The notes beneath the pieces are model-generated. The model worked only from the letters and a program-made list of their open reading frames with translations. It had not been told where the DNA came from and ran no database searches. Position numbers and translations under genes: made by a program. From NCBI RefSeq assembly GCF_000012505.1, contig NC_007513.1:124001-188000 (forward strand): a stretch of 64,000 nucleotides of DNA, read 5' to 3'. Shown here in pieces: positions 39,061 through 49,652 of this stretch (position 1 is the first letter of the stretch; each line of letters starts with the position of its first letter). The DNA is from Synechococcus sp. CC9902. GTDB taxonomy: Bacteria; Cyanobacteriota; Cyanobacteriia; PCC-6307; Cyanobiaceae.

Positions 39061-39299
39061 GCCTGATCGCCCGCAGCAGGGGTGGTGATTAAGGGCTTTT
39101 CGATTTCTTTGAGCAGCGGCTCGAGGGCGGCCAATTTTGAGTTGAGGATCATTTGAGTGAGTTGAGCCGCCTTCACTTCGCCCACCTCTCCCTCGAGGGT
39201 TCCGAGCCGATCAAAAGCAGCTAAGTAGAGGGCCTCGAGATCTTGGATGAGCCGTTCGCGTTCCTGTTTGATTGCTTGGCGCCGTTCGTCCTGTTTCAT
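39057..39299 (-). CDS. Small helical protein of the hercynine/ergothioneine operon
   Basis: The 80-residue protein is charged and helical (MKQDERRQAIKQERERLIQD, then LGTLEGEVGEVKAAQLTQM) and ends with a short flexible tail. I recall a family called hercynine metabolism small protein that fits this position, defined only by gene neighbourhood. It lies 24 bases after egtD and overlaps the coiled-coil gene by 4 bases, so the four genes are surely one transcript. The role is unknown. Confidence 0.75.
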   Translation of the reverse strand: MKQDERRQAIKQERERLIQDLEALYLAAFDRLGTLEGEVGEVKAAQLTQMILNSKLAALEPLLKEIEKPLITTPAAGDQA

Positions 39300-39323
39300 G
39301 ACGATGGAGGGTCTTTGTCGATT

Positions 39324-40277
39324 TCAGTTTGACGGTACTAAGAGGTGAAGGGAGATCTGATCGTGATCGTCATGCCAACGTTGTTGGATCTGCCACCCCG
39401 CTTGCGCGGCCAAGTCTGCGGCGGCGTCTGGGCTGTATTTCACGCTGTGCTCGGTTACCCAGCGTTCATTGTGGTCGAACGACCATGCTGACTCCGCCAG
39501 CTGGATGGTCTGGGCGCAGCGACTCACGAGAGCCATTTCGATGCGCTGCTGATCGGCTTGCCAACGTGCCTCATAGCGGAAGTTCTTAGCTTCAGCATTG
39601 CCATGTAAATCGCGGTTGAGGCGTTTCAGCAGGTTGAACGCGAAGGCCTTCGAAACTCCAGCGGCATCGTTGTAGGCGGCTTCCAGCAGAGCTGGATCGC
39701 GGGGTTGGTCCAACCCCAGTAGCAACGGCCCGCCCGCTAACAGATGCCGAAATCGTTGGAGCAGCAGTACGGCGTCTTTTGGTGTGAAGTTTCCGAGTGA
39801 GCTGCCGGGGAAGAAACCGATACGGCGCTCCCCGATGAGCCAGGGATGTGTGGGTAAGCCCTCGAGTTGGCTGTGGTCACAGCAGATGCCCAACATCTGG
39901 ATGGCGGGATGCTGGGATGCCAGACCTGTGAGCGAGTCTTCCAGTGCGGATCGGCTGATGTCCAAAGCCACGAAGGTTTTGGGCCGCAGGGCTCTCAGCA
40001 GCGGGTCGACTTTCTTGGCATTGCCAATGCCGAATTCCACCACCACACCAGATCCAACAGCGCTAGCAATGTCGGACGCATGGGATTCGAGCAGGGCGAT
40101 TTCGGTGCGGGTGAGGCTGTATTCCGGCTGATCACAAATCGCCGCGAACAACTGGGAGCCCTCAGCGTCGTACAGCAGCCACGCCGGCAATTGACGAGGT
40201 TGTCGCTGGAGTCCTTCCAGCACAACTCGTTTGAGATCCGTCGGGGCGGGGTGGAGGTCGATGACTGCGATGCTCAT
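39324..40277 (-). CDS. egtD: L-histidine N-alpha-methyltransferase
   Basis: EgtD trimethylates histidine with three SAM to give hercynine. From the ATG at 40277 (MSIAVIDLHP) it has 317 residues. The SAM fold is marked by VVEFGIGNAKKVDPLLRAL; the family also shows YDAEGSQLFAAICDQPEYSLTRTE, FPGSSLGNF and FNLLKRLNRDL, and the C-terminal end VKYSPDAAADLAAQAGW. The start overlaps the egtB stop by 4 bases (ATGA). The upstream frame extension to 40307 is unnecessary. AhcY, encoded in this window, would remove the SAH it makes. Confidence 0.95.
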   Translation of the reverse strand: MSIAVIDLHPAPTDLKRVVLEGLQRQPRQLPAWLLYDAEGSQLFAAICDQPEYSLTRTEIALLESHASDIASAVGSGVVVEFGIGNAKKVDPLLRALRPKTFVALDISRSALEDSLTGLASQHPAIQMLGICCDHSQLEGLPTHPWLIGERRIGFFPGSSLGNFTPKDAVLLLQRFRHLLAGGPLLLGLDQPRDPALLEAAYNDAAGVSKAFAFNLLKRLNRDLHGNAEAKNFRYEARWQADQQRIEMALVSRCAQTIQLAESAWSFDHNERWVTEHSVKYSPDAAADLAAQAGWQIQQRWHDDHDQISLHLLVPSN

Positions 40278-41425
40278 CGGGCGAGCCGCACTCCCGCCGC
40301 CATCCAACGGCTGAAGGGGGGGAAGAAATTTCGGTAGGTGTCTCGGCTATGGCCTGGGGGGGTAAGCCAGCAGCTCCCCCGCAACACCATTTGTGAGCTC
40401 ATGAATTTGCCGTTGTATTCACCGATGGCTCCCGGAGGCGGACGGAAACCGGGATAGGGACGGTAGGGACTTGCGGTCCACTGCCACAGCACCCCATGGG
40501 CATGGTGCATCGCTGGGCCATGGAGAGCGCAGGCATGCTCCCATTCCGCTTCTGTTGGCAGACGGCACGCACTCCAGCGGGCGAAGGCATCGGCTTCGAA
40601 CCAACTCAAATGCCGCACAGGTGCTGCAGGATCTCGCCGCTGCCGTCCGGCAAGGCCAAATTCGTCGTGCGCGTCGCGCCAATAGCGTGGTTGTGTCCAG
40701 CCGTGTTGGCGCACCAAGCCCCATCCATCACTCATCCAGAGTTCTGGACGCTGGTACCCGCCGTCGTCGATGAAGGTTTGGTACTCGGCATTGCTGATGA
40801 GTTCATCGCTGATCTGAAATGGATCGAGCCAAACCCTGTGCCGTGGGGTTTCGTTGTCGAAATGAAAACTGTTGTTCTGGGCACCGATCTCCAAGATGCC
40901 TCCTTCAAATGCCAGCCACTGGCGTGGGTTCGTACGTGTTTTGAGGTCTGCATCACCGCTGTAGGTGGGCTCCAGGGGTTGCCGGCTGAATCCATCCAGC
41001 AGATCCATCAGCAACAACTCTTGGTGCTGTTGCTCGTGCTGCAACCCAAGCTCCACCAGGGTTCGGAGTTCCGGCGTTGGTTCTTGGCCGAGCAATTGCG
41101 TCAACCCAGCGTCAACGTCGGCACGCCATTCGAGAATTTCGCGGATGGGTGGCCGGCTCAGAAGGCCCCGCTCCGAACGGGGGTGTCGTTCCCCCACTGA
41201 GTCGTAATAGGAATTGAATTGGTAGCTCCAACGGGGATCGCAGGGCCGATGGCCGGTGAGATACGGCTGAAGAACAAAGGTGTCGAAGAACCAGGTGGTG
41301 TGCGCCAGATGCCATTTCGGTGGGCTGGCGTTTGCCATCCCCTGCAGGCCAAGATCTTCTGGTTCAAGACCTGCAATCAGGGCTTCACTGCGACGCCGCA
41401 CCTCCATCAGGGTGTCAAGCAGCAA
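40274..41425 (-). CDS. egtB: Hercynine oxygenase / ergothioneine synthase EgtB
   Basis: EgtB is a non-haem iron enzyme that joins hercynine to a thiol donor and forms a sulfoxide, the key step to ergothioneine. The N-terminal DinB-like four-helix domain has the iron ligands in KWHLAHTTWFF (His39, His42 area) and LQHEQQHQELLLMD (His130, His134). The C-terminal FGE-sulfatase domain contains GGILEIGAQNN, LPTEAEWEHACAL and RGSCWLTPPGHSRDTYRNFF. The length of 383 residues is normal. It is the first gene of the egtB-egtD-small-coiled-coil operon. No egtA, egtC or egtE is visible, so the donor thiol is uncertain. Confidence 0.94.
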   Translation of the reverse strand: MLLDTLMEVRRRSEALIAGLEPEDLGLQGMANASPPKWHLAHTTWFFDTFVLQPYLTGHRPCDPRWSYQFNSYYDSVGERHPRSERGLLSRPPIREILEWRADVDAGLTQLLGQEPTPELRTLVELGLQHEQQHQELLLMDLLDGFSRQPLEPTYSGDADLKTRTNPRQWLAFEGGILEIGAQNNSFHFDNETPRHRVWLDPFQISDELISNAEYQTFIDDGGYQRPELWMSDGWGLVRQHGWTQPRYWRDAHDEFGLAGRQRRDPAAPVRHLSWFEADAFARWSACRLPTEAEWEHACALHGPAMHHAHGVLWQWTASPYRPYPGFRPPPGAIGEYNGKFMSSQMVLRGSCWLTPPGHSRDTYRNFFPPFSRWMAAGVRLAR

Positions 41426-41512
41426 GGTGTGAAGGAGAGCTTGCGAGACCCTAAGAGTTGAAGGCGTCTAGTTCAGCCTCGGTAGCATCACCCCAATGAT
41501 GCAGCGTGGATT

Positions 41513-43441
41513 TTGAGCGTTACCGGCACAGTGCTGGTGGAGCGCTACCGATTGGAGGAGCGCCTCTCTGGGCCTGATCCGGTTCAGGGGTCCCTGTGGC
41601 GCGGTGTGGATCTTTTGGCGGGGGAGATCCCTGTAGTGATCCGTCAGCTGGAGAGCCCCGCGTCCAAACAGCGCCTGCAGAGGCACTGGCCTCTGTTGCA
41701 AGCGATCTTGCATCCCCAAATTCCGCGATGTGGTGAGCAGTTGGAGGTGGACGGGGTCCTCTGGACCGTTCGTGATTGGCAGGAGGGTGTGAGCTACGCG
41801 CAATTGCTCCAACAGCGGGAGCAACGTCAGATGCTGTTTGGCCCTGGGGAGGTGCTGCTGTTGCTGCGTCAGCTGTTGCCTGTGTTGGCTGTGGTGCATG
41901 GCCGGGGCTTGGTGCACGGTGATGTGAATCCCCGCAACCTGTTGCGCCGTAGCGCCGATGGGTTGCCCGTGCTCTTGGATTTTGGCTTGGTGCAGGCGGA
42001 GGGGGAGGAGCCCTTGGCGGGGGCCACGCCTGGCTATGCCCCCCGAGCCCAAGGCCGCGGAGAAGCCTGTGCGGCGTGGATGGATTTGCACGGTCTTGGG
42101 GTTTCGTCCCTTGTGCTGCTCACAGGACGACCGCCGGAACAGTTGATCTCCCCCTCTGAAGATGGGTGGTGCTGGCCTGAGCAGCTCCAGCTGAAGGATG
42201 TCTTTAAAGAGGTGCTGCAACGGCTCTTGAGCGAAGATCCGCAGCGGCGTTTTGCTGATGCGGCATCGGTCCTGGCAGCCCTCAAATCGGTGCCGATGCC
42301 TGAACAGTCGGGTCCAATGGCCCGGGCGGATCGAACTGTCCCGCTGGCTCCCTCGTCGATCACTGCAACTGAGCCAGCACTTCCATCGTTGACGCCAGCG
42401 GCCACGCCCTCGCGTCGGCTGAGCCGTCTTGAAGAACGGGAATTGGGGGCTGAGGGCCGTTTGTGGCCTGTGGTGGCTGCCTTGGCACTGTCTGCCCTGG
42501 TGGGTTCCGCGATCGGTTGGTTTCTGTTGTCGCGTCAGGCCGCCCCTGGTAAGGCGCCCTCAACGGCAACTGATGTGGTGGGACAGCCCCAGACCGCAAG
42601 CCTTCCACCGGCGGAAGTGGATGAACGCCAGCAGTTGCTGAGTCGTCTGAGGGCCCTTCAGGTGGACCGCACTTGGTTCTTGAAGTTGGCGAACACCGCC
42701 GTTTTGGATCGTTTTCCCGAGCGAGGGGGACGTTTGCCATCCGACGATTTGGAGGATGCACCGCTGCGTCGGGTTTGGAACGATCTGGCCGAAGATTGGT
42801 TGGCGCGGATAGAACAGCTGCCTCCAACGTTGCGCTCACGGCTGGGGAGCCTCAAGCAGGCCGATTGGAGTGAGCAGCGCGCAGCGTTGGTGAAACAGGG
42901 TGTTACCCCTCGCGCAGTGGAGCAGCTGGTGAGTGCCGGTGCCCGAGACCTCTTGCCTGGCGATGCCCGAGGGCGGCAACCGCAAGAGCCCTATCGCCAA
43001 CTTTGGTATGCGGCAGCGATTGAGAGCCTTCGCGATGTTCAGATTGAGCAGGTGAAAGCTCGGCCGCGGATTGCAACGAATCTGTCGTTGCGGATTCCAG
43101 CAGGGGGCGCACGCTTGATCTCCGTTGTTGTGCCTGCTGGTGCAGGCCTTGTGCTTGGCATCAATGGCACTCCACTGATGGAAATGACCGTGTTCGGCGC
43201 TGACGGCGAGGTCAGGGCGGAGCGGGGACCCTTGCGGGTTTCAACGCTTCAGCCGGACCTTGGTTCTCCCGTTCAGGTGTTGATCACCAATGACGGAGTC
43301 TCGTCGGGATCTTTCACGTTGTCTTGTCGGGCTGATCAACCGCGGTCGCGCCAACAAAAGCCTGTACTCGAGCGGCGCCGGCGGGTGCCATTGCCTGAAG
43401 TTGAGGCTGAACCAATTCCAGACCCAGCAACGGGGGAGTGA
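41513..43441 (+). CDS. Membrane-bound Ser/Thr kinase-like protein, degenerate
   Basis: The N-terminal 280 residues follow the Hanks kinase fold: a start RYRLEERLSG, catalytic loop HGDVNPRNLL at 135-144 (Asp137, Asn142), and DFG at 156-158. But the glycine loop is poor, the beta3 lysine is replaced (VVIRQ, Arg44), and the APE motif reads APR at 176-178. A Pro/Ala/Thr linker leads to one membrane helix near 316-338 (PVVAALALSALVGSAIGWF), then about 300 residues outside, ending in a beta-rich domain (LSLRIPAGGARLISVVVPAG). It may be a pseudokinase or have unusual chemistry. The start is TTG at 41513, divergent from egtB with 87 bases between. Confidence 0.82.
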   Translation: MSVTGTVLVERYRLEERLSGPDPVQGSLWRGVDLLAGEIPVVIRQLESPASKQRLQRHWPLLQAILHPQIPRCGEQLEVDGVLWTVRDWQEGVSYAQLLQQREQRQMLFGPGEVLLLLRQLLPVLAVVHGRGLVHGDVNPRNLLRRSADGLPVLLDFGLVQAEGEEPLAGATPGYAPRAQGRGEACAAWMDLHGLGVSSLVLLTGRPPEQLISPSEDGWCWPEQLQLKDVFKEVLQRLLSEDPQRRFADAASVLAALKSVPMPEQSGPMARADRTVPLAPSSITATEPALPSLTPAATPSRRLSRLEERELGAEGRLWPVVAALALSALVGSAIGWFLLSRQAAPGKAPSTATDVVGQPQTASLPPAEVDERQQLLSRLRALQVDRTWFLKLANTAVLDRFPERGGRLPSDDLEDAPLRRVWNDLAEDWLARIEQLPPTLRSRLGSLKQADWSEQRAALVKQGVTPRAVEQLVSAGARDLLPGDARGRQPQEPYRQLWYAAAIESLRDVQIEQVKARPRIATNLSLRIPAGGARLISVVVPAGAGLVLGINGTPLMEMTVFGADGEVRAERGPLRVSTLQPDLGSPVQVLITNDGVSSGSFTLSCRADQPRSRQQKPVLERRRRVPLPEVEAEPIPDPATGE

Positions 43442-43513
43442 GTCGAATCGTTTCCGTTTTGGAATCGATTTCTTCAGGAATTGAATTGTAAAAATTAAAA
43501 ATAGATCTAAAAA

Positions 43514-44017
43514 TTATTGATATTTGGCCATGGCAGAACGAACCTCTTTTTTTGATTGTTTTTCCTTATCAGCGGCGCGTTTGTCGTGCAACTTACGGCC
43601 TTTGCCAACCCCAATTGTGATCTTGATCCAGGAACCTTTCAAGTGAATGTTCAGGGGGATGAGAGCGAGTCCTTTTTTGTCTAATTGCCCCCGTAGCTTG
43701 TCGATCTCACGACGGTGGGCGAGCAGCTTTCGCGTTCGTAAGGGGTCGTGATTGAAATAAGCGCTCGCGTGGCTATGGGGGGAGATGTGCACGTTGTGAA
43801 GTTGCAGTTCTCCGTTGCGAATCAGGCAAAAACCATCGCGGAGATTTGCTTTGCCATTGCGGATTGATTTCACTTCAGTGCCAACGAGCTCGATGCCTGT
43901 TTCAAGGGTTTCGAGGATTTCGTACTGATGCCGAGCCTGGCGGTTGTCGGCCATGAGCCGGTTTGCGGCGGCCCTGGCGGCGGCAGCGGCGGCTTTTTTG
44001 ACTCCTCCTTTTGCCAT
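43514..44017 (-). CDS. smpB: SsrA-binding protein SmpB
   Basis: SmpB brings tmRNA to stalled ribosomes. The 167-residue protein has [24 protein letters not shown]-type N-terminal sequence ([20 protein letters not shown]), the [16 protein letters not shown] segment, [10 protein letters not shown] and the basic C-terminal tail [20 protein letters not shown]. It also carries an Ala-rich N-terminal extension of about 25 residues. The tmRNA gene is not in this window. It is divergent from ruvB with 50 bases between. Confidence 0.96.
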   Translation of the reverse strand: MAKGGVKKAAAAAARAAANRLMADNRQARHQYEILETLETGIELVGTEVKSIRNGKANLRDGFCLIRNGELQLHNVHISPHSHASAYFNHDPLRTRKLLAHRREIDKLRGQLDKKGLALIPLNIHLKGSWIKITIGVGKGRKLHDKRAADKEKQSKKEVRSAMAKYQ

Positions 44018-44067
44018 GACATTGCATGCGTCTACCGAGGCTATCCAGGCCTGGGTAGCCTTGCCCC

Positions 44068-45111
44068 ATGGCGATTGTCTCTTCCAGCTCCGGTCGCAAG
44101 TCCCCTTGTCGCGAAACAGCGTTGGTGGATCCGCAGCCAGCTCCTGAAGAACAGGTGATTCGACCGGAAGACAGCTTGCGGCCGAAACGCCTATCGGAGT
44201 ACATCGGCCAAAGCGAGCTCAAGCAGGTGTTGGGCATCGCTGTTGAGGCGGCGCTGGGCCGTGGTGAAGCCCTCGACCACGTGCTGCTCTATGGCCCGCC
44301 TGGGCTGGGAAAAACCACCATGGCATTGGTGCTTGCTGAGGAGCTTGGGGTGAACTGTCGAATCACCAGTGCCCCAGCGTTGGAGCGACCGCGCGACATC
44401 GTTGGTTTACTCGTGAATCTCCAGCCGCGAGATCTGCTCTTTATTGATGAGATCCATCGGCTTTCGCGGGTAGCCGAGGAGCTTCTCTATCCAGCGATGG
44501 AGGATCGTCGCCTGGATCTCACGGTTGGGAAGGGCAGCACGGCCCGAACCCGCACTTTGGATCTTCCGCCCTTCACTCTCGTGGGTGCCACAACGAGGGC
44601 AGGTTCCTTGAGCTCTCCGTTGCGTGATCGCTTTGGCTTGATTCAGCGTTTGGAGTTTTACGGCCAAACCGATCTTGAAGCGATTGTGGCTCGAACCGCC
44701 GAGTTGGTGTCGGTGGATCTCACGTTTGATGCCTGTGCTCGTATTGCCGCCTCATGCCGAGGGACACCGCGGATCGCGAACCGTCTGCTGCGTCGCGTCC
44801 GGGATGTGGCCAGTGTGCGCCAGGGAAAGGGAACGATTGATGACGCGATGGTGGCGGAAGCGCTCAGCCTGCATCGCGTGGATCACCGTGGCCTTGATGC
44901 CAGTGACCGTCGCTTGCTCGCCATGTTGATGGATCAGCATGGAGGAGGCCCCGTTGGGCTTGAAACACTGGCGGCGGCCTTGGGCGAAGACCCCGTCACG
45001 TTGGAAACAGTTGTCGAACCATTTTTGCTCCAGCAGGGCTTACTGGTTCGTACACCGCGGGGACGCATGGTCACCGATGCTGCGCGTTCGCATATCGCGG
45101 AGGCCGCATGA
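44068..45111 (+). CDS. ruvB: Holliday junction branch migration ATPase RuvB
   Basis: RuvB drives Holliday junction migration with RuvA. The protein of 347 residues has [18 protein letters not shown], Walker [12 protein letters not shown], Walker [11 protein letters not shown], sensor segments [19 protein letters not shown] and the winged-helix tail with GLVRTP-like [12 protein letters not shown]. The start at 44068 gives an N-terminal extension of about 30 residues compared with the core. The stop overlaps the next gene by 4 bases (ATGA). Confidence 0.97.
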   Translation: MAIVSSSSGRKSPCRETALVDPQPAPEEQVIRPEDSLRPKRLSEYIGQSELKQVLGIAVEAALGRGEALDHVLLYGPPGLGKTTMALVLAEELGVNCRITSAPALERPRDIVGLLVNLQPRDLLFIDEIHRLSRVAEELLYPAMEDRRLDLTVGKGSTARTRTLDLPPFTLVGATTRAGSLSSPLRDRFGLIQRLEFYGQTDLEAIVARTAELVSVDLTFDACARIAASCRGTPRIANRLLRRVRDVASVRQGKGTIDDAMVAEALSLHRVDHRGLDASDRRLLAMLMDQHGGGPVGLETLAAALGEDPVTLETVVEPFLLQQGLLVRTPRGRMVTDAARSHIAEAA

Positions 45112-45878
45112 AGCGGTGGTTGGTTGGCTTTCTGGCGGTGAGCTTGATCTGGCCCTGGTCCGCCCTCGCATTGGATCTAAAGGGTCTTTATGAACAGGCT
45201 TTAAATGCGAGCCGATCGGGTGATTTTGTTCAAGCTCTACCGCTATGGGATCGGGTGTTGGAGCAGTCCCCTCAAGATGCGGCGGCCTTGAGCAACCGTG
45301 GCAATGTGCGGCTGGCGCTTGGCGATCTTGACGGCGCGATTGAGGATCAAACTCGATCGATTGAGTTGGCCCCAGATGAGGCCGATCCGCATCTGAACCG
45401 CGGCACTGCGGAGGAAGCATTGCGAGATTGGTCAGCTGCTGCTGCCGACTATCTCTGGATCCTTGAACGGCAGCCGGACGATGCGTCCGCCCTGTACAAC
45501 CTCGGCAATGTTCGTGGCTCCGAAGGGGATTGGGATGGAGCTCGCGATTTGTATGGGCAGGCTTCCCTTGCTCGGCCGGGCTTTGCGATGGCCCGTTCCA
45601 GTGAGGCCTTGGCTGCCTGGCAACAGGGTGATCTGGCCTGGGCGGAGCTGGAGTTGCGCAAGTTGATCAGGCGTTATCCCCTCTTTGCCGATGCCAGAGC
45701 TGCCTTAAGTGGTTTGCTGTGGCGTCAGGGTTCTGCCGGAGAAGCCGAAAGCAATTGGGCCGCGGCGGCGGGGCTGGATCAGCGCTATCGCCAGGCAGAT
45801 TGGTTGGTGGATGTGCGTCGCTGGCCACCCCAGCCCACCCAAGACCTGATGGCTTTTTTGGCTTTGGAGAAGTCTTGA
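45108..45878 (+). CDS. Exported TPR-repeat protein
   Basis: The 256-residue protein begins with a signal peptide ([20 protein letters not shown], cleavage near residue 21). It is followed by about five TPR units (for example [60 protein letters not shown]). It probably acts as a periplasmic or lumenal scaffold; the partner is unknown. It is translationally coupled to ruvB by an ATGA overlap and is followed after 1 base by the amidohydrolase gene. Confidence 0.82.
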   Translation: MKRWLVGFLAVSLIWPWSALALDLKGLYEQALNASRSGDFVQALPLWDRVLEQSPQDAAALSNRGNVRLALGDLDGAIEDQTRSIELAPDEADPHLNRGTAEEALRDWSAAAADYLWILERQPDDASALYNLGNVRGSEGDWDGARDLYGQASLARPGFAMARSSEALAAWQQGDLAWAELELRKLIRRYPLFADARAALSGLLWRQGSAGEAESNWAAAAGLDQRYRQADWLVDVRRWPPQPTQDLMAFLALEKS

Positions 45879-45879
45879 G

Positions 45880-47058
45880 ATGGATGTGTTGAGCTCTCCT
45901 TTGGATCGTTTGGGGCAGGAGTTGCCCGAGTTACTCGAATTGCGCCAGCACTTGCATGCGCATCCGGAACTCAGTGGAGAAGAGCATCAGACGGCAGCGT
46001 TGGTGGCTGGAGAGCTGCGGAGCTTGGGTTGGCGGGTTCAAGAGGGCGTCGGCCGCACAGGGGTTGTTGCCGAATTGGGGCCCAATCAAGGGCCCATCGT
46101 TGGATTGCGCGTTGATATGGATGCCCTTCCTGTGGAGGAACGCACGGGCTTGCCCTATGCCTCTAAGTCTCAGGGGGTGATGCATGCCTGTGGCCATGAT
46201 CTGCACACTTGTACGGGGCTGGGGGTGGCCAGGCTCTTGGCGGCCTTGCCGTCATTGCAGGCGCGAGTGCGCCTCCTTTTTCAACCGGCTGAAGAGATAG
46301 CTCAGGGGGCTATTTGGATGCGGGATGCGGGGGCGACCAAGGGATTGGATGCTCTGTTTGGCATTCACGTGGTCCCCAATTTGCCGGCTGGGATTGTGGG
46401 GATCCGTCGCGGTTGTCTAACGGCCGCGGCTGGAGAGCTGGAGATTCTTGTGCGAGGAGAAGGGGGCCATGGGGCCCGACCCCATCAGTCGGTGGATGCC
46501 ATCTGGATGGCTGCAAAGGTGGTCACCGAGTTGCAGCAGGCGATCAGCCGTCGGTTGGATGCTCTACAGCCGGTGGTAGTGAGTTTTGGAAAAGTAGAAG
46601 GGGGTAGGGCTTTCAATGTGATTGCTGACCAAGTTCGCTTGTTGGGCACGGTGCGTTGTTTGGATTTAGATCAGCACGCGATGCTGCCCGGTTGGATTGA
46701 AGACACGGTTCAAGCCATTTGTGCGGGTTGTGGAGGCAGTGCTGAGGTGCGCTATCGCTGCATTGCGCCGCCAGTGGATAACGATGTTGCCCTCACCAAC
46801 CTTCTCGAACGCTGTGCGATCGATCGACTGGGTCGAGATCGGGTAGTGCCTGTAGAGCAACCATCCTTGGGTGCGGAGGATTTCGCAGAGTTGCTGCGAG
46901 ATGTGCCTGGAATGATGATGCGGCTGGGGGTGGCAGGTCCGGATGGCTGCGCCCCCCTGCATAACGGAGCCTTTGCACTCGATGACACAGCCCTTGCCGT
47001 AGGTATCGAGGTGTTGGCCGCAACACTCTTGGCCTGGATGGCGGAGTACGGCGGCTGA
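45880..47058 (+). CDS. M20D-family amidohydrolase
   Basis: This metallopeptidase-like enzyme belongs with IAA-amino acid and hippurate hydrolases, which split N-acyl amino acids. The 392-residue protein has LRQHLHAHPELSGEEHQTA, the metal-binding DMDALPVEERTGLPYASK and HACGHDLHTCTGLG, the dimerisation-domain segment GEGGHGARPHQSVDAI and the late LGAEDFAELL. Metal ligands look complete. The substrate is unknown; turnover of acylated amino acids or peptides is likely. The stop overlaps the next gene start by one base. Confidence 0.9.
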   Translation: MDVLSSPLDRLGQELPELLELRQHLHAHPELSGEEHQTAALVAGELRSLGWRVQEGVGRTGVVAELGPNQGPIVGLRVDMDALPVEERTGLPYASKSQGVMHACGHDLHTCTGLGVARLLAALPSLQARVRLLFQPAEEIAQGAIWMRDAGATKGLDALFGIHVVPNLPAGIVGIRRGCLTAAAGELEILVRGEGGHGARPHQSVDAIWMAAKVVTELQQAISRRLDALQPVVVSFGKVEGGRAFNVIADQVRLLGTVRCLDLDQHAMLPGWIEDTVQAICAGCGGSAEVRYRCIAPPVDNDVALTNLLERCAIDRLGRDRVVPVEQPSLGAEDFAELLRDVPGMMMRLGVAGPDGCAPLHNGAFALDDTALAVGIEVLAATLLAWMAEYGG

Positions 47059-47285
47059 TGAAAGTGGAGCGTGTGGTGGCTTGGCTGTCATTGGGAGCAC
47101 CGTTGTTGATCGTGCTTGCTGTTGTTGCTGCACAGCAACGCGATGGGAATGACAGGGTTCAGGCTCTGCCTGTCGCGGTCGTGGGATCGGCCCTCATCGT
47201 GAGTTCTGGCCTCGGACGACGTCGTCGACGCGCCAGGCTGTTCGCAAATTTGAAGCGGTCGCGTGTTCAGGATGGTGATGGATGA
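47058..47285 (+). CDS. Small two-helix membrane protein
   Basis: The 75-residue product has two hydrophobic segments, LSLGAPLLIVLAVVAAQ and ALPVAVVGSALIVSSGLG, followed by a basic stretch RRRRRARLFANLKRSR that should face the cytosol. There is no known domain. It is packed between the amidohydrolase gene (one-base overlap) and the HEAT gene (4-base overlap), so it is very likely translated. Confidence 0.65.
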   Translation: MKVERVVAWLSLGAPLLIVLAVVAAQQRDGNDRVQALPVAVVGSALIVSSGLGRRRRRARLFANLKRSRVQDGDG

Positions 47286-47893
47286 CTGAGGCCAGCCCAC
47301 AACCCGATCTAGGTGCCCTAAGGGATGCAATTGCCAGTGGAGATCCAGTCAGGGCAATGCCAGCGCTAACCCAGCTGCGGTTCTGCGAAGCGGAGGATGC
47401 AGTGCCGTTGTTAGTTCTAGGCACAGAGCAAAAACCCTTCCTTGTGCGTTCTCTTAGTTGTAGTGGCCTGGGTTACAAACGCACTGAACAGGGTTGGGAT
47501 GTTTTAAGTCGTTTGCTGGGTTCGGACGAAGATCCAAATGTTCGAGCGGAAGCCGCGAATGCCTTAGCCAGTTATGGCGTCGAGCGTTCCTGGCCTTTGC
47601 TTCAAGCGACGTTTACAGCAGATGGTGCCTGGCTGGTGCGTTGCAGCATTCTTTCGGCCTTGGCGGAACAGCCTGAGATCAAGCTCATCTGGTTACTCGA
47701 ACTAGCTCAAGCGGCGATTACCGATGGTGATGGCACGGTTCGGGTGAGTGGTGCGGAGATTCTTGGTCGAATTGTGCGGGATGGCATCAACAAACCGATT
47801 GGTGCAGAAGCCCGAGCTCTTTTACAGCCGCTGCAGCAGGACGTTGATCACCGGGTTGTTGCGGCAGCATTGAACGGTCTTCAGGTCAGCTAA
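47282..47893 (+). CDS. HEAT-repeat protein
   Basis: The 203-residue protein is built of HEAT-like helical pairs, seen in ALPALTQLR-like segments, DPNVRAEAANALASYG, WLVRCSILSALAEQPE and DGTVRVSGAEILGRI. Cyanobacterial HEAT proteins of this size include bilin lyase subunits and phycobilisome-degradation factors, but nothing here ties it to them. It ends about 40 bases before the TPP riboswitch and starts within the stop of the small membrane protein gene. Confidence 0.82.
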   Translation: MTEASPQPDLGALRDAIASGDPVRAMPALTQLRFCEAEDAVPLLVLGTEQKPFLVRSLSCSGLGYKRTEQGWDVLSRLLGSDEDPNVRAEAANALASYGVERSWPLLQATFTADGAWLVRCSILSALAEQPEIKLIWLLELAQAAITDGDGTVRVSGAEILGRIVRDGINKPIGAEARALLQPLQQDVDHRVVAAALNGLQVS

Positions 47894-47930
47894 ATATTTC
47901 ATTGCGGGGCTGTTGCTAGTTTTTAAGAAC

Positions 47931-48022
47931 CACTAGGGGTGCCCCACACATTTTTATGTGCGGGGCTGAGATCACACCCTCGGAACCTGATTCGGTTAAC
48001 ACCGGCGAAGGGAAGTGAACGA
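47931..48022 (+). ncRNA. TPP riboswitch (THI element)
   Basis: The leader before thiC contains the conserved TPP aptamer parts in order: the stem-forming GGGGTGCCCC region, CTGAGATCACACCC, GAACCTGATTCGGTTAACACC and GGCGAAGGGAAG. These match the CUGAGA and ACCUGAU...GGGAAG consensus of the THI box. It begins about 38 bases after the HEAT gene and ends 54 bases before the thiC ATG. Thiamine pyrophosphate binding would be expected to turn thiC down. No obvious terminator follows, so control may act on translation. Confidence 0.93.
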
Positions 48023-48027
48023 TGTGA

Positions 48028-49476
<1,449 letters not shown>

Positions 49477-49510
49477 ATTATTCGGCCTTTTGTACGATTC
49501 TTATAGGCGT

Positions 49511-49542
49511 CCCGGCTTCGTTATTAGGAGCCGGGCTTTTTT
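49511..49542 (+). terminator. Rho-independent terminator after thiC
   Basis: The stem CCCGGCT (49511-49517) pairs with AGCCGGG (49529-49535), with an 11-base loop, and is followed by CTTTTTT. It lies 35 bases after the thiC stop in the thiC direction. Confidence 0.85.
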
Positions 49543-49591
49543 GTTGATTGACGCATCAAGCCAAATGGCCAGTTTTGATATGGGCTTTCAT

Positions 49592-49619
49592 AGAAAAAGC
49601 CCTTCGATTTGAAGGGCTT
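49592..49619 (-). terminator. Rho-independent terminator after tkt
   Basis: The arms AAGCCCTTC (49597-49605) and GAAGGGCTT (49611-49619) form a perfect 9-bp stem with a 5-base loop. Read on the minus strand, the stem is followed by T residues (49592-49596 as A on the plus strand). It lies 33 bases past the transketolase stop. Confidence 0.85.
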
Positions 49620-49652
49620 ATATGTGTATTTATCGAAGCCTGGTTGTGTAAC

